Positions 20,067-30,245 of a DNA stretch of 64,000 nucleotides are shown here, piece by piece. The translations under genes and the position numbers were made by a program. Position 1 is the first letter of the stretch. Every line of letters begins with the position of its first letter. The stretch comes from Phyllobacteriaceae bacterium. Its GTDB lineage: Bacteria; Pseudomonadota; Alphaproteobacteria; Rhizobiales; Rhizobiaceae. The stretch is from assembly GCA_016711085.1 (NCBI GenBank), contig JADJTR010000002.1, forward strand, positions 310,001 to 374,000, given 5' to 3'. The notes under the pieces were generated by a model. The model was not told where the DNA came from, searched no databases, and worked only from the letters and a program-made list of their open reading frames with translations.

Positions 20067-21767
20067 TCATCCGGCTTTCACCAGCCGGTCGAAACGCCAG
20101 GCAAGCTGGCGGCGCTCGGCAAGCGAAAAGTCGATGACGATCTGGAATGTCTTGCGCGCGCCGGAGGCGTCGGCGAAGAACAGCGACTCCTCGACCATGG
20201 GGGTCAGGTCAGCGCAGGCGAAGGCCCAGCTGTCGCCCTCCGGCGCGGCGAGCACCACACGACCGTCGGCGTCGCGCCAGACGCCGACATCGGGGTGCAG
20301 GTGGAAGCGCAGCGCCGCATCGACAGGCGCGGCGGCGCTGCCGGGCGCGGCGTCGGGAAACCGGTCGATGCCCGACAGGCTGACGCCATCGGCCGATAGC
20401 GCCAATGTGCGTTCGTGCGCCACGCCGAAATTGCGCGCGTAGCCGTCGTGATCGGCGCGAAAGGACTGGACGCCGGACCGGTCGCGCCGCTCGACCGTCA
20501 CCGTCCGCGGGCCGCCGACCAGTGGCGCGCCGAACATTTCGCCGGCGCGGCCGGACAAGGCGAAGCGCGCCGACGATGTGTCGGCAAGCGTCACGGTGGA
20601 ATGGGCGGCGGTGGAGCGGGCGAGCGGACGCCACTCGGCCGGCCCGTGCGAACAGACGCCGGCGTTGACGACAAACACGTCGCATCCCGACGACAATTCG
20701 AAGGCCAGGCAGCCGGCGTGGGCGGCGCCGGCGAATTCGGGTTGCGGCGGCGCGCCGGTGTCGCAGATCGCCGTCGTCCCGCCCGCCGCCAGCCGTTGGT
20801 AGCCGGAATGCGGCGCGGACAATGGCGCGGCCGCGCCGGTCTGGTCATGGCGCAGGATCGCCTCCACCAGATCGCGGTCGGTCGCACCGGCGCCGTTGAA
20901 GCGGGCGAGCCCGTCGTCGCGGTGGAGGAAAAAGCGCAGCGCCTGCGCCATGCGGTCGATGGCGGTAACGAGGGCCGGCGGCGGCGGCTCGGCTTGCGCC
21001 GCATAGGTCTGGCGCAGGGGCAGAAAGTCGGCGAGGAGGTCGAGGATCGCCGCCGGATTGCGCGAGACATGGCCGCCATCGGGCAGGATCTGGGCTTCGA
21101 TGTCGAGGCCGAGGTCGCGGCTGGCCCGGGCAAGCCGGGAAGGCGGCGCGGGCAGCGACAGGGCCGCGAAAGCCAGCGCCAGACGGGCGCGCAGGCGCTC
21201 CTCGCCCGGCGGCATGTCCGGGGCCATGGCGCCGAGATAGCGGTTCTGCATGGCGAGCGAACGAAGAAAGGCCCGATAGAACGGCAGCTCGGCGCCTTGC
21301 AGGATCACCGGCGAATGGCGGAGCCAGGACATCAGGCGTTGCGCGGTCACCTCCGGGCGCCAGGCGACGCCGTCGAGGCTGTCGGCGGTCAGGCGGATCC
21401 AGTCGATGACGAGGGCGCGGGCGTTGGCGGCGGCAAGATCGGCCCCCGAGGCGCGCAAATGGCGCAGCCAGGAAAACCCGTGCATGGCGGCGGTGAAGGC
21501 GTCATCGCCAAGACCAGGGGCGAAAGGCGAACCGGCGGTTTCCACGCAGCCGCCGCCGACCGGATAGCGGCCGGCATAGAAATCGCGGGCGACGCCGGGG
21601 TCGGCGGGACGCAAATCCGGCGGCGCAGCGAGAAGGCGCTCCGGCGTCGGCCCGGCGAAGCGCAAAGGGTGCATGACGCCGATGCGCAGACGCCGGCGCA
21701 TGCGCCGGGCTATCTCGCTCGCCAGCAATCGCCACAGGCGCGGATCCTCTGCGGCGGCTTCGGCCAA
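20067..21767 (-). CDS. Heparinase II/III family protein
   Basis: This 566-aa protein has an N-terminal alpha/alpha-toroid-like half (FSWLRHLRAS, then QRLMSWLRHSPVIL) and a C-terminal beta-rich heparinase II/III-like domain from about residue 330. The latter shows the conserved CLAFELSSG and VNAG segments and a run of short Asp/Arg strands. The family is predicted to be polysaccharide lyases. In Hyphomicrobiales this gene sits conserved between rsmB and purH with no known substrate. No signal peptide is seen. The start ATG 21767 lies 58 bp after the rsmB stop (21825), on the same strand, suggesting a transcript htpX-rsmB-heparinase. Confidence 0.85.
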   Translation of the reverse strand: MAEAAAEDPRLWRLLASEIARRMRRRLRIGVMHPLRFAGPTPERLLAAPPDLRPADPGVARDFYAGRYPVGGGCVETAGSPFAPGLGDDAFTAAMHGFSWLRHLRASGADLAAANARALVIDWIRLTADSLDGVAWRPEVTAQRLMSWLRHSPVILQGAELPFYRAFLRSLAMQNRYLGAMAPDMPPGEERLRARLALAFAALSLPAPPSRLARASRDLGLDIEAQILPDGGHVSRNPAAILDLLADFLPLRQTYAAQAEPPPPALVTAIDRMAQALRFFLHRDDGLARFNGAGATDRDLVEAILRHDQTGAAAPLSAPHSGYQRLAAGGTTAICDTGAPPQPEFAGAAHAGCLAFELSSGCDVFVVNAGVCSHGPAEWRPLARSTAAHSTVTLADTSSARFALSGRAGEMFGAPLVGGPRTVTVERRDRSGVQSFRADHDGYARNFGVAHERTLALSADGVSLSGIDRFPDAAPGSAAAPVDAALRFHLHPDVGVWRDADGRVVLAAPEGDSWAFACADLTPMVEESLFFADASGARKTFQIVIDFSLAERRQLAWRFDRLVKAG

Positions 21768-21824
21768 GCGCGAATCTCCCTTTTCCCGGGGAACGATAGC
21801 CGGATTCGCGCGGGCGCGGAACGT

Positions 21825-23141
21825 TCAGGCGGACCGGATGAAGCGGGCGGCGAAAAATCCGTCGAGACCGGAAGTCTGAGGCGTCGCCATCGGCCACATG
21901 TCGGGCAGGGTGCGCAGGAACCCTTCGCCGGTGACGAATTCCTCCGCCCCGTCGATTTCGCCAACGCGGACGGGATCGAGCGCCAGCGCCGGATGGCGCG
22001 CCAGAATCCCTTCGACCAGAAATTCGCCTTCCTCGGGCAGCAGCGAGCAATTGGAAAAAACGATCCGTCCGCCCGGCCGGACGAAATGCACGGCGCGCTC
22101 GAGCAGCCTCGCCTGCACGCCGGCGAGCTTGGTCACATCGGCGGCGGTCTTTGTCCAGGGCACATCGGGGTGGCGGCGCACCGTGCCGGTCGACGAACAG
22201 GGCGCGTCGACGAGCACGGCGTCGAAGGGGTCGTCGGGCGTCCAGTCGAGGAGATCGGCCTCGACGGTCGCTGCTGCGAAACCCAGGCGGGCGAGATTGC
22301 CGGCCAGCCGCTTCAGGCGCGAGCGCGAAATGTCGACGGCGGTGACGATCGCGCCGGAGTTGGCGAGTTCGGCGGTCTTGCCGCCGGGCGCGGCGCACAG
22401 ATCGGCGACGCGTTTGCCGGCGATGGCGCCGAGCAGGCGGGCGGGCAACGCCGCGGCGGCGTCCTGCACCCACCAGGCGCCTTCGGCAAAACCGGGCAGG
22501 GCGGCAATCGCGCCGTCGGGCGAAACGAGGCGCACCGATCCCGTCGGCAGGACCACGCCGCCGAGGCGTTCGGCCCACAGCGCGGCGTCGGCCTTGACGG
22601 TCAGGTCGATCAGGGCTTCGATCCGGTGCATCGCCGCGATCGAGGCGGCGCGATCAGGACCCCAGGCGTCGGCGAGCGCGGCGCGGAACCAGTCCGGCCC
22701 CTCCGGCGCTTCGGCAAGCTCGGCCTTCTCGCGCGCCAGACGGCGCAAAACGGCGTTGGCGAGGCCGGCGAAACGGCGCGAGCGCGGATCGTCGCTTGCC
22801 TCTTCGACCGCCAGATCGACGGCGGCGCTGTCGGGCACGTCGAGAAACAGGATCTGGGCGGCGGCGACATGGAGAACATGGTCGAGATGGCGCGCGCCCT
22901 CCGGCAGCGGCCGGCCGAGGCGGGCGGCGATGGAAGCGGCGATGGCGTTGCGATGGCGCAGCGCCGTCATCAGGATGGCGCGGACCAGCGCCTGGTCGCG
23001 GGCGTCGAGGCCGCGGAATTGCGGGTGCCCGCCGCCCGGATCGGTCAGGCCGTCGAGCGAGGTGCGGGCGTCGATGATGGCCGCAAGCAGCCTGGTCGCG
23101 GCCTTGCGGGCGGCGAGCCCCGGGCGTTGGCTCACGACCAT
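21825..23141 (-). CDS. RsmB/NOP family rRNA cytosine-C5 methyltransferase
   Basis: This S-adenosylmethionine-dependent RNA m5C methyltransferase probably targets 16S rRNA. An N-terminal NusB-like helical domain (about residues 1-140) precedes the Rossmann methyltransferase. The latter has DLCAAPGGKTAEL (SAM binding), VDAPCSSTGTVRRHPD (motif IV) and FSNCSLLPEEGE, whose Cys is the nucleophile. Two starts exist: ATG 23171 overlaps htpX by 40 nt, whereas ATG 23141 (MVVSQRPG) overlaps by only 10 nt and is preferred. It is translationally coupled to htpX. Confidence 0.9.
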   Translation of the reverse strand: MVVSQRPGLAARKAATRLLAAIIDARTSLDGLTDPGGGHPQFRGLDARDQALVRAILMTALRHRNAIAASIAARLGRPLPEGARHLDHVLHVAAAQILFLDVPDSAAVDLAVEEASDDPRSRRFAGLANAVLRRLAREKAELAEAPEGPDWFRAALADAWGPDRAASIAAMHRIEALIDLTVKADAALWAERLGGVVLPTGSVRLVSPDGAIAALPGFAEGAWWVQDAAAALPARLLGAIAGKRVADLCAAPGGKTAELANSGAIVTAVDISRSRLKRLAGNLARLGFAAATVEADLLDWTPDDPFDAVLVDAPCSSTGTVRRHPDVPWTKTAADVTKLAGVQARLLERAVHFVRPGGRIVFSNCSLLPEEGEFLVEGILARHPALALDPVRVGEIDGAEEFVTGEGFLRTLPDMWPMATPQTSGLDGFFAARFIRSA

Positions 23142-24037
23142 GGACCCTTGGGCGCGGCGGCGCGGCCCCATGATCCGGCCGACGCCGCGTCCATTTCGGC
23201 GGCGATATCGGCAAGCGCGGCGATGCGGTTTTCCGGGGCCGGGTGGGTGGAGAACAGATTGTCGAAGCGGGCGCCCGACAACGGATTGACGATGAACAAA
23301 TGGGCGGTGGCCGGATTGGCCTCGGCGTCGGGGTTTTCGATGGCCTGGGCCGCGCCGGAGATTTTGCGCAGCGCCGAAGCGAGCGCCAGCGGCTTGCCGG
23401 AAATCTCCGCGCCGCGCCGGTCGGCGGCGTATTCGCGGGTGCGGCTCACAGCCATCTGGATGATCATCGCGGCGAAGGCGGCGACGAGGACGGAGAACAA
23501 CGCACCGACAACGCCGACCGGGTTGTCGCGCGTGTCGCGGGGGCTGAAGAACATGAAAAAATTGCCGAGCATGGAAATCGCGCCGGCGATGGTCGCGGTC
23601 ACCGTCATGGTCAGCGTATCGCGAAACTGCACATGGGCGAGTTCGTGGGCCATGACGCCGGCGATCTCGTCGCGGTCGAGCATGTTGAGAAGGCCGGTGG
23701 TGGCGGCGACGGCGGCGTGGGCCGGATCGCGACCGGTGGCGAAAGCGTTCGGCTGGGGATTGTCGATGACATAGACACGCGGCGTCGGCAGCCCGGCCTG
23801 CACGGCGAGATCGCGGACAAGGGCGACGAATTCCGGCGCGGAATTTCCGTCCACCTCGCGGGCGCGGTGGGCGGCCAGCACCATTTTGTCGGCGTTCCAG
23901 AACGAGAACAGGTTCGTGGCCGCGGCGACGACGAGGGCGATGACGGCGCCGGTCTGGCCGGCGACCATGTAGCCGACGCCCATGAACAGGGCCGTCATGG
24001 CGGCAAGCAGCATCATCGTGCGCAACTGGTTCATCAT
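23132..24037 (-). CDS. htpX: Membrane zinc metalloprotease HtpX
   Basis: This 301-aa M48 peptidase is involved in inner-membrane protein quality control. Two N-terminal membrane segments (about 7-26 and 29-48) precede the catalytic HELAH at 131-135. The third zinc ligand is Glu202 in SRTREYAADRR, and two more hydrophobic helices (about 143-165, 176-197) lie between them. Residues 283-301 are a short Ala/Trp tail. It is the first gene of the htpX-rsmB-heparinase unit, divergent from the DUF1674 gene. Confidence 0.95.
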   Translation of the reverse strand: MMNQLRTMMLLAAMTALFMGVGYMVAGQTGAVIALVVAAATNLFSFWNADKMVLAAHRAREVDGNSAPEFVALVRDLAVQAGLPTPRVYVIDNPQPNAFATGRDPAHAAVAATTGLLNMLDRDEIAGVMAHELAHVQFRDTLTMTVTATIAGAISMLGNFFMFFSPRDTRDNPVGVVGALFSVLVAAFAAMIIQMAVSRTREYAADRRGAEISGKPLALASALRKISGAAQAIENPDAEANPATAHLFIVNPLSGARFDNLFSTHPAPENRIAALADIAAEMDAASAGSWGRAAAPKGPWS

Positions 24038-24155
24038 CTTCTCCGCGCCGGGTGACGGGTGGTCTCCGGTCCGCTAAACACGGCCGAAGGTGTAAGTATG
24101 GCGACGGGCGGGTTCAAGGGTGGGCAAGCGGCAAAGCGACGAAGCCGGGGACAAA

Positions 24156-24344
24156 ATGGCCGAGGCCATGCCCGCGCCGGGCAAGGCGTTGACGCCGGCC
24201 GCCCGGCGCGCTTTGGCGGAAGCGCAAGCCCGGCGCGCTTCGACGACGGGGTGCGAACCCGAACCGGAAATCGGCGGGCGTGGCGGCCCCGACCCGGTCC
24301 GGTACGGCGATTGGGAAAAAAAGGGCATTGCCAGCGATTTTTGA
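24156..24344 (+). CDS. DUF1674 protein, SDHAF4-like succinate dehydrogenase assembly factor
   Basis: The small C-terminal signature GGPDPVRYGDWEKKGIASDF defines DUF1674, the bacterial homologue of mitochondrial SDHAF4, which assists maturation of flavinylated SdhA. The open frame starts at GTG 24120 (74 aa), but nothing upstream is well spaced for it; ATG 24156 (62 aa) is the conservative start. The protein is otherwise Ala/Pro/Arg-rich and probably disordered. It is divergent from htpX, its usual neighbour in Hyphomicrobiales. No sdh genes are present in the window. Confidence 0.82.
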   Translation: MAEAMPAPGKALTPAARRALAEAQARRASTTGCEPEPEIGGRGGPDPVRYGDWEKKGIASDF

Positions 24345-24406
24345 GGGCAGAGGAATAATTTCCTTTCAGGATTGACAAAGCGGCAGCCGAGGAATTTATT
24401 CCTTGA

Positions 24407-24853
24407 ATGCCGAAATTGCCCCCTTGCGCCGCATTGCTTGTCCTCCTTGTCTGGCCAGACCTGGTTTTCGCCGCCGAGCCGCCCTTTCCCGGACCGATCG
24501 AGGCGACGGTGGTTCGTGTCGTCGATGGCGACACGATCAAGGTCGACGCGCATATCTGGCCGGGCCAGACCTTGCGCGTCTCGGTCCGGTTGCGCGGCGT
24601 CGACGCCCCGGAGATCAAGGGCAAATGCTTGGACGAGCGCGCGGCGGCGCGGCGGGCGCTGGCCGCGCTTGAAGGCCTGCTCGCCGCCGGCCCGGTGCAA
24701 CTCGCCGACATCGCGGGCGACAAATATTATGGCCGGGTCATCGCCGATCTGGTCACCGCCGACGGGTTGCGCGCCTCGTCCTATCTGATCGGCGCCGGTC
24801 TGGCGCGTCCCTACCGGGGAAACCACCGGGCAGCCTGGTGCGCCGTGCCATAG
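24407..24853 (+). CDS. Secreted thermonuclease-like (SNase domain) protein
   Basis: This 148-aa protein has a signal peptide (residues 1-22, CAALLVLLVWPDLVFA) and a staphylococcal-nuclease OB-fold domain. Catalytic-type elements are visible: VVDGDTIKVD, then VRLRGVDAPEIKGKC with Arg and the Asp-Ala-Pro-Glu box, and YYGRVIADL with the second Arg. It is predicted to be a periplasmic or extracellular nuclease, although family members in Hyphomicrobiales are uncharacterised. The domain closes with GLARPYRG. It is a single gene; the 221 bp to the next gene contain only a GC-rich leader. Confidence 0.85.
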   Translation: MPKLPPCAALLVLLVWPDLVFAAEPPFPGPIEATVVRVVDGDTIKVDAHIWPGQTLRVSVRLRGVDAPEIKGKCLDERAAARRALAALEGLLAAGPVQLADIAGDKYYGRVIADLVTADGLRASSYLIGAGLARPYRGNHRAAWCAVP

Positions 24854-25074
24854 CGGCACAGGCCGGCGTGGTGCGCCAAATCTTGGTCGACGAAACGTAA
24901 ACGCCGCCGCCGGCCTCCGGCCGTCGTTAAGTCGCGGTTAACCATGTTCGTCCGGCGGTCTGAGGAAAAACAACAGGTTGCCCGGTGCGCCACGCGGCGG
25001 CGGCGGCGACAGGCATGGTTCCTGCGGTGTGGTTGACGAGGCCGCACCCGGCCGTGCCGTTCGGAGACAGTATC

Positions 25075-26367
25075 ATGTCCACAACCATTTCCAGCACCAT
25101 TCGCCGTTTCGCCGACGACCGTTCGGGCAATTTCGCCCTGGCGACGGCAAGCGCGATCGTCGTCGTGTTGATGGCGGTCGGCACGGCGCTCAATGTCGGC
25201 GCCATGGTCAGCGCCAAGTCGCGCATCCGCAACGCGCTCGACGCGGCGCTGACTTCGACGGCGCGCGATCTCACCACCGGAAAGGTCGCGGAAAAGGACG
25301 CCCGAGCCGCGGTCGAACGCTTTCTCTCGGCCAATCAGGGCAACGGTTTCGGCGGCGACATCCGGCTCGACACGCTGACCGTCGATCGCACGGCGAAAAC
25401 TCTGACCGGGAACGCGACCGTTCAGACGCCGATTGTGTTCCCGATGTTTTCCGGCGTCGCGCCCGACAGGCTCGGGGTCGAATCCGCCGCCGCCTATTCC
25501 GACACGAAGATCGAAGTGTCGATGGTGCTCGATGTCACCGGCTCGATGAAGGGGACCAAGATCGCGGATCTCAGGACCGCGGCCAAGAACGCCGTCGGCC
25601 TGTTCCTCGACGGACAGGACCCGAAGGACCCGCGGGTGCGCATCGCGCTTGTCCCTTATGCGACCGCGGTCAATACCGGGTCGCTGGCCAACACCGTCTA
25701 TATCGAGACCAAGGGCGGCAGCGACGTGCCGCCCGGATTGTCCGATCCGCGCCTGGTGGTCGCCGCGCCGGATAATTGCGCCACCGAGCGCAAGGTCAAA
25801 TCCGGCGTCATGGACTTCTCCGACAATGGCCCGGAAACGGCCATGGTCAACCGCGATGACCGTCTCGGCTTTTGCCCGAGCGCGGCGCTGATGCCGCTGA
25901 CCGCCGACAAGAAGGCGCTTGCCGGGCGGATCGATTCGTTCATCGTCAACGGCGCGACCGCCGGCCACATCGGCATCCAATGGGGCCGCTATCTGCTGTC
26001 GCCGAAATGGAAGGACGTGCTGCCGACCAGCGCGCGGCCGGCCGGGTACAAGGACAAGGCGATCGCCAAATACGCGATCATCATGACCGACGGCGAGTTC
26101 AACACGGCTTTTGTCGGCGACAAAGGCGCCGGCGCGTCGTCCGGTTCCGCCGTAACCTTGTGCGACGCCATGCAGGACGACGGCGTCGAGGTGTTCACCA
26201 TCGGCTTCATGCTCACCGAGGCCAACGCCAAGGCAACGATGAAAGCCTGCGCCTCGGCCGACACCGGCCGGGTCAGGCATCACTACGAGGCGGCCGACGG
26301 CGCGGCGCTCGACGCGGCGTTCAAGGAAATCGCCGCCAATATCGAGAAGCTGGCGATCACCAAATAG
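25075..26367 (+). CDS. TadG-like pilus-assembly protein with von Willebrand factor A domain
   Basis: This 430-aa protein starts at ATG 25075 behind CGGAGA. A basic N-terminus (RRFADDRSGNFALATA) leads into a single membrane helix at about 22-45, the TadE/TadG-like arrangement (Flp pilus assembly, periplasmic C-terminus). Residues 145-420 form a VWA domain with the MIDAS motif DVTGSMKG at 153-160 and ITDGEFN-type downstream Asp (IIMTDGEFN). No tad/cpa genes are nearby, so it is an orphan copy. It is convergent with the NapC gene. Confidence 0.85.
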   Translation: MSTTISSTIRRFADDRSGNFALATASAIVVVLMAVGTALNVGAMVSAKSRIRNALDAALTSTARDLTTGKVAEKDARAAVERFLSANQGNGFGGDIRLDTLTVDRTAKTLTGNATVQTPIVFPMFSGVAPDRLGVESAAAYSDTKIEVSMVLDVTGSMKGTKIADLRTAAKNAVGLFLDGQDPKDPRVRIALVPYATAVNTGSLANTVYIETKGGSDVPPGLSDPRLVVAAPDNCATERKVKSGVMDFSDNGPETAMVNRDDRLGFCPSAALMPLTADKKALAGRIDSFIVNGATAGHIGIQWGRYLLSPKWKDVLPTSARPAGYKDKAIAKYAIIMTDGEFNTAFVGDKGAGASSGSAVTLCDAMQDDGVEVFTIGFMLTEANAKATMKACASADTGRVRHHYEAADGAALDAAFKEIAANIEKLAITK

Positions 26368-26419
26368 GAATGATCCGCCGGTGGTCCAGCCGCGTGCGAC
26401 GCCGCGGTCGGGACCGGCT

Positions 26420-27007
26420 TCAATCATCGTCCTTCGGCGGCAACTTGTGGGCGATGCCCTTGTGGCAATCGATGCAGGTGTCCTGGCCCTTCTGGGCGGC
26501 CTCCTGCATTTTTTCCGCAGCGCGCTGCGACTGCTTGTGGAAGTCCATCGCCTCGAAAGAGTGGCAATTGCGGCACTCGCGCGAATCCGTCGCCTTCATG
26601 CCCTTCCAGACGCGTTCGGCCATGACCGGGCGGTGGGCGGCGAATTTTTCCGGCGTGCCGATGGTGCCCATCAGCCAGTGGTAGACCTCGCCCGACGCCT
26701 TGATCTTGCGGGCGACCTTGTGGGTCCAGTCCTTCGGCACATGGCAGTCGGAGCAAATGGCGCGCACGCCCGAGGCGTTCTTGTAGTGGACCGAGAGCTT
26801 GTACTCCTCGTACACCGTGTCGCGCATGACATGGCAGGTGACGCAGAATTCCAGCGTGTTGGTCTGCTCCATGGCGGTATTGAGCCCGCCCCAGAAAATG
26901 ATGCCGCCAAAGCCGCCGATCAGCAGCAGCGTCCCGAGGCTCCAGGTCGCAGCCGGCGTGCGCAGGCGCGTCCACAATCGCCGCAGCCAATGCGGAACCA
27001 ATTTCAT
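26420..27007 (-). CDS. NapC/NirT family tetraheme c-type cytochrome (membrane quinol dehydrogenase)
   Basis: This 195-aa protein has one N-terminal membrane anchor (about 22-42) and four CxxCH sites: Cys55-His59, Cys85-His89, Cys145-His149 and Cys178-His182. Such proteins take electrons from quinol and pass them to periplasmic reductases or soluble cytochromes. ATG 27007 is preferred over an upstream ATG because GGGAGAG is well spaced from it. It is the second gene of an operon after a diheme cytochrome (74-bp gap holding a hairpin). No nitrate, nitrite, TMAO or DMSO reductase gene is adjacent, so the final acceptor is unknown. Confidence 0.92.
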   Translation of the reverse strand: MKLVPHWLRRLWTRLRTPAATWSLGTLLLIGGFGGIIFWGGLNTAMEQTNTLEFCVTCHVMRDTVYEEYKLSVHYKNASGVRAICSDCHVPKDWTHKVARKIKASGEVYHWLMGTIGTPEKFAAHRPVMAERVWKGMKATDSRECRNCHSFEAMDFHKQSQRAAEKMQEAAQKGQDTCIDCHKGIAHKLPPKDDD

Positions 27008-27033
27008 GTTGCTCTCCCTCGGCAATGATTTCC

Positions 27034-27059
27034 GGGGAGCCGCCGGAAGGCGGCGCCCC
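27034..27059 (-). other. Intercistronic hairpin between the diheme cytochrome and napC-like gene
   Basis: On the minus strand GGGGCGCCGCC and GGCGGCTCCCC pair over 11 positions with one mismatch around a TTCC loop. No T-run follows, so it is not a classical terminator. It may act as an mRNA-stabilising or processing element that makes the upstream cytochrome more abundant than NapC. Confidence 0.5.
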
Positions 27060-27081
27060 TTTGGTTGTCAGATCGACGACC

Positions 27082-27789
27082 TCATTCCTTCGGGAAGGTC
27101 TGCAGATGCGCGACCAGATCGGCGGCGATCCGGTGGTCGAGCGCGCGCATGGCCGGCATCGATTCGCCGGGCTGGCCGTTCAGTACCTTGTGCAGCATCT
27201 CCCAGCCATTCGAGGCGACAGCGCCGAGCGGGGCGTCCTTGATCTTCTTGCCGTCGACGCCGTGGCAGCCGGCGCACATCGTGTTGAAATAGACCTCGCC
27301 CTTGGCGCCGTCGCCGAGCGACTTGCCGTCCGGGCCGATGAACTTCGACGTGTCGACCTGGCCCTTGGAGACGAACAGGGCGAGCGCGGCGACATCGTCG
27401 TTGGACAATTGCGCCTCGGTATAGCCGTGCGTGCCGTCGCGCAGCAGCGCGGCGATTTCCGCCGGATCCTTGCCGGCGGCGGCGGAAACGCCCTTGATGC
27501 CGGTGGCGTGGCCGCCTTCCTTGTAGGCGCCGGCGGCGCCGAGGTAATCCCAGCCATGGCACTCCTTGCAGCGCCAGGAGGCATCCTTGCCGTATTTGCC
27601 GTCCTTGACCGGATAGGCCGGGTGATCGGCCGTCGGTTTCTCGGCCTTGTTCTCGCCGAACCATTTGTCATAGAGCCGGCCGCCATGGGCGATCGCCGAT
27701 TCCGTTTCCGCGGCGATCGCGACGCCTCCTGTCATCGCGACGAGGCCAAAGGCCAGCGCAATATTCCGCAATGCTGTCAACCGTTTCAT
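27082..27789 (-). CDS. Periplasmic diheme c-type cytochrome
   Basis: This 235-aa protein has a signal peptide (residues 1-27, ending GGVAIAAE) and two CxxCH haem sites: Cys74-His78 in WRCKECHGW and Cys172-His176 in MCAGCHGVDG. The first haem domain is less typical, with a Trp after the motif; the second is a normal class I cytochrome c fold. The start ATG 27789 has GGAGG six nt upstream. Being cotranscribed with the NapC-type quinol dehydrogenase, it is the likely electron acceptor. An FNR/FixK-type box lies about 60 bp upstream. Confidence 0.9.
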   Translation of the reverse strand: MKRLTALRNIALAFGLVAMTGGVAIAAETESAIAHGGRLYDKWFGENKAEKPTADHPAYPVKDGKYGKDASWRCKECHGWDYLGAAGAYKEGGHATGIKGVSAAAGKDPAEIAALLRDGTHGYTEAQLSNDDVAALALFVSKGQVDTSKFIGPDGKSLGDGAKGEVYFNTMCAGCHGVDGKKIKDAPLGAVASNGWEMLHKVLNGQPGESMPAMRALDHRIAADLVAHLQTFPKE

Positions 27790-27842
27790 GCAGCCCTCCA
27801 TTCATTGGCGGGCAACGATAACGCGATGCGAGGAAATCCATA

Positions 27843-27856
27843 ATGATTTCAATCAA
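27843..27856 (-). promoter_or_regulatory. FNR/FixK-type box upstream of the cytochrome operon
   Basis: ATGAT-TTCA-ATCAA matches the FNR consensus TTGAT-N4-ATCAA at 9 of 10 positions. Its centre is 60 bp before the cytochrome start codon. If bound at -41.5, as in class II FNR/FixK activation, the transcript would begin about 19 bp before the ATG, a normal leader length. This suggests induction under low oxygen. Confidence 0.65.
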
Positions 27857-27965
27857 TTAGGGCACTTGGTCGGAATCCGTTCGGACCTTGGTCGGAAGGG
27901 CGCGAATTGCGCTTGGAAATCATCCGCTTAAAACATGCAGAAAACGCCATGTCAGGAGAATTGAA

Positions 27966-27992
27966 CGGGGGCCGAAGCCCCGCCGTTTTTTT
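27966..27992 (-). terminator. Strong hairpin after acs, possible transcript end
   Basis: On the minus strand GGGGC-TTCG-GCCCC forms a very stable UUCG-tetraloop hairpin about 15 bp after the acs stop. The minus strand lacks a T-run; seven Ts follow the stem on the plus strand, where no gene ends. It may therefore be an RNA-processing end of acs mRNA rather than a classical terminator. Confidence 0.4.
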
Positions 27993-28006
27993 CAGGCGAA
28001 ATCGCC

Positions 28007-29959
<1,953 letters not shown>

Positions 29960-30189
29960 GTCGCTCCTCCGGAAATTCAAGCCGCGGGGGTCCCGCTTCC
30001 GCGACCGTGGGCAAGATGCGCCCAAGCATCGCCAACGTCTTTAGCAAAGACCGGCGCAACGACAAATTAGACGTTCGACACGGCGTGCGATTCCCGTCCG
30101 ATTCAACCTGAGCTGTTACAGCATGCAACAAAGCGTGTCCGCCGGTTGTCCGGTTTTCGCCACATTCGGCAGGCCTTGGCCTAAATTGT

Positions 30190-30201
30190 TGCAGTGCAGC
30201 A
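30190..30201 (+). promoter_or_regulatory. PhaR/PhbF-like operator candidate between acs and the M15-like gene
   Basis: TGCAGTGCAGCA fits the degenerate PhbF pattern TGCRNYGCASMA as I remember it. It lies 45 bp before the M15 peptidase start and 231 bp before acs. Control of acetyl-CoA metabolism by a polyhydroxybutyrate regulator would make sense for acs, but the match is short and the distance to acs is long. It is a weak call. Confidence 0.2.
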
Positions 30202-30245
30202 AGCGCGTGACGGGAGGCGCGCGCGCATCCGAAGGGGCAAGGACC

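Noticed and set aside
20415..23774. Very long plus-strand open frame (1119 aa) opposite heparinase, rsmB and htpX
   Set aside because: It is the GC-rich antisense shadow of three recognisable genes; its translation is Gly/Arg/Ala-rich with no domain.
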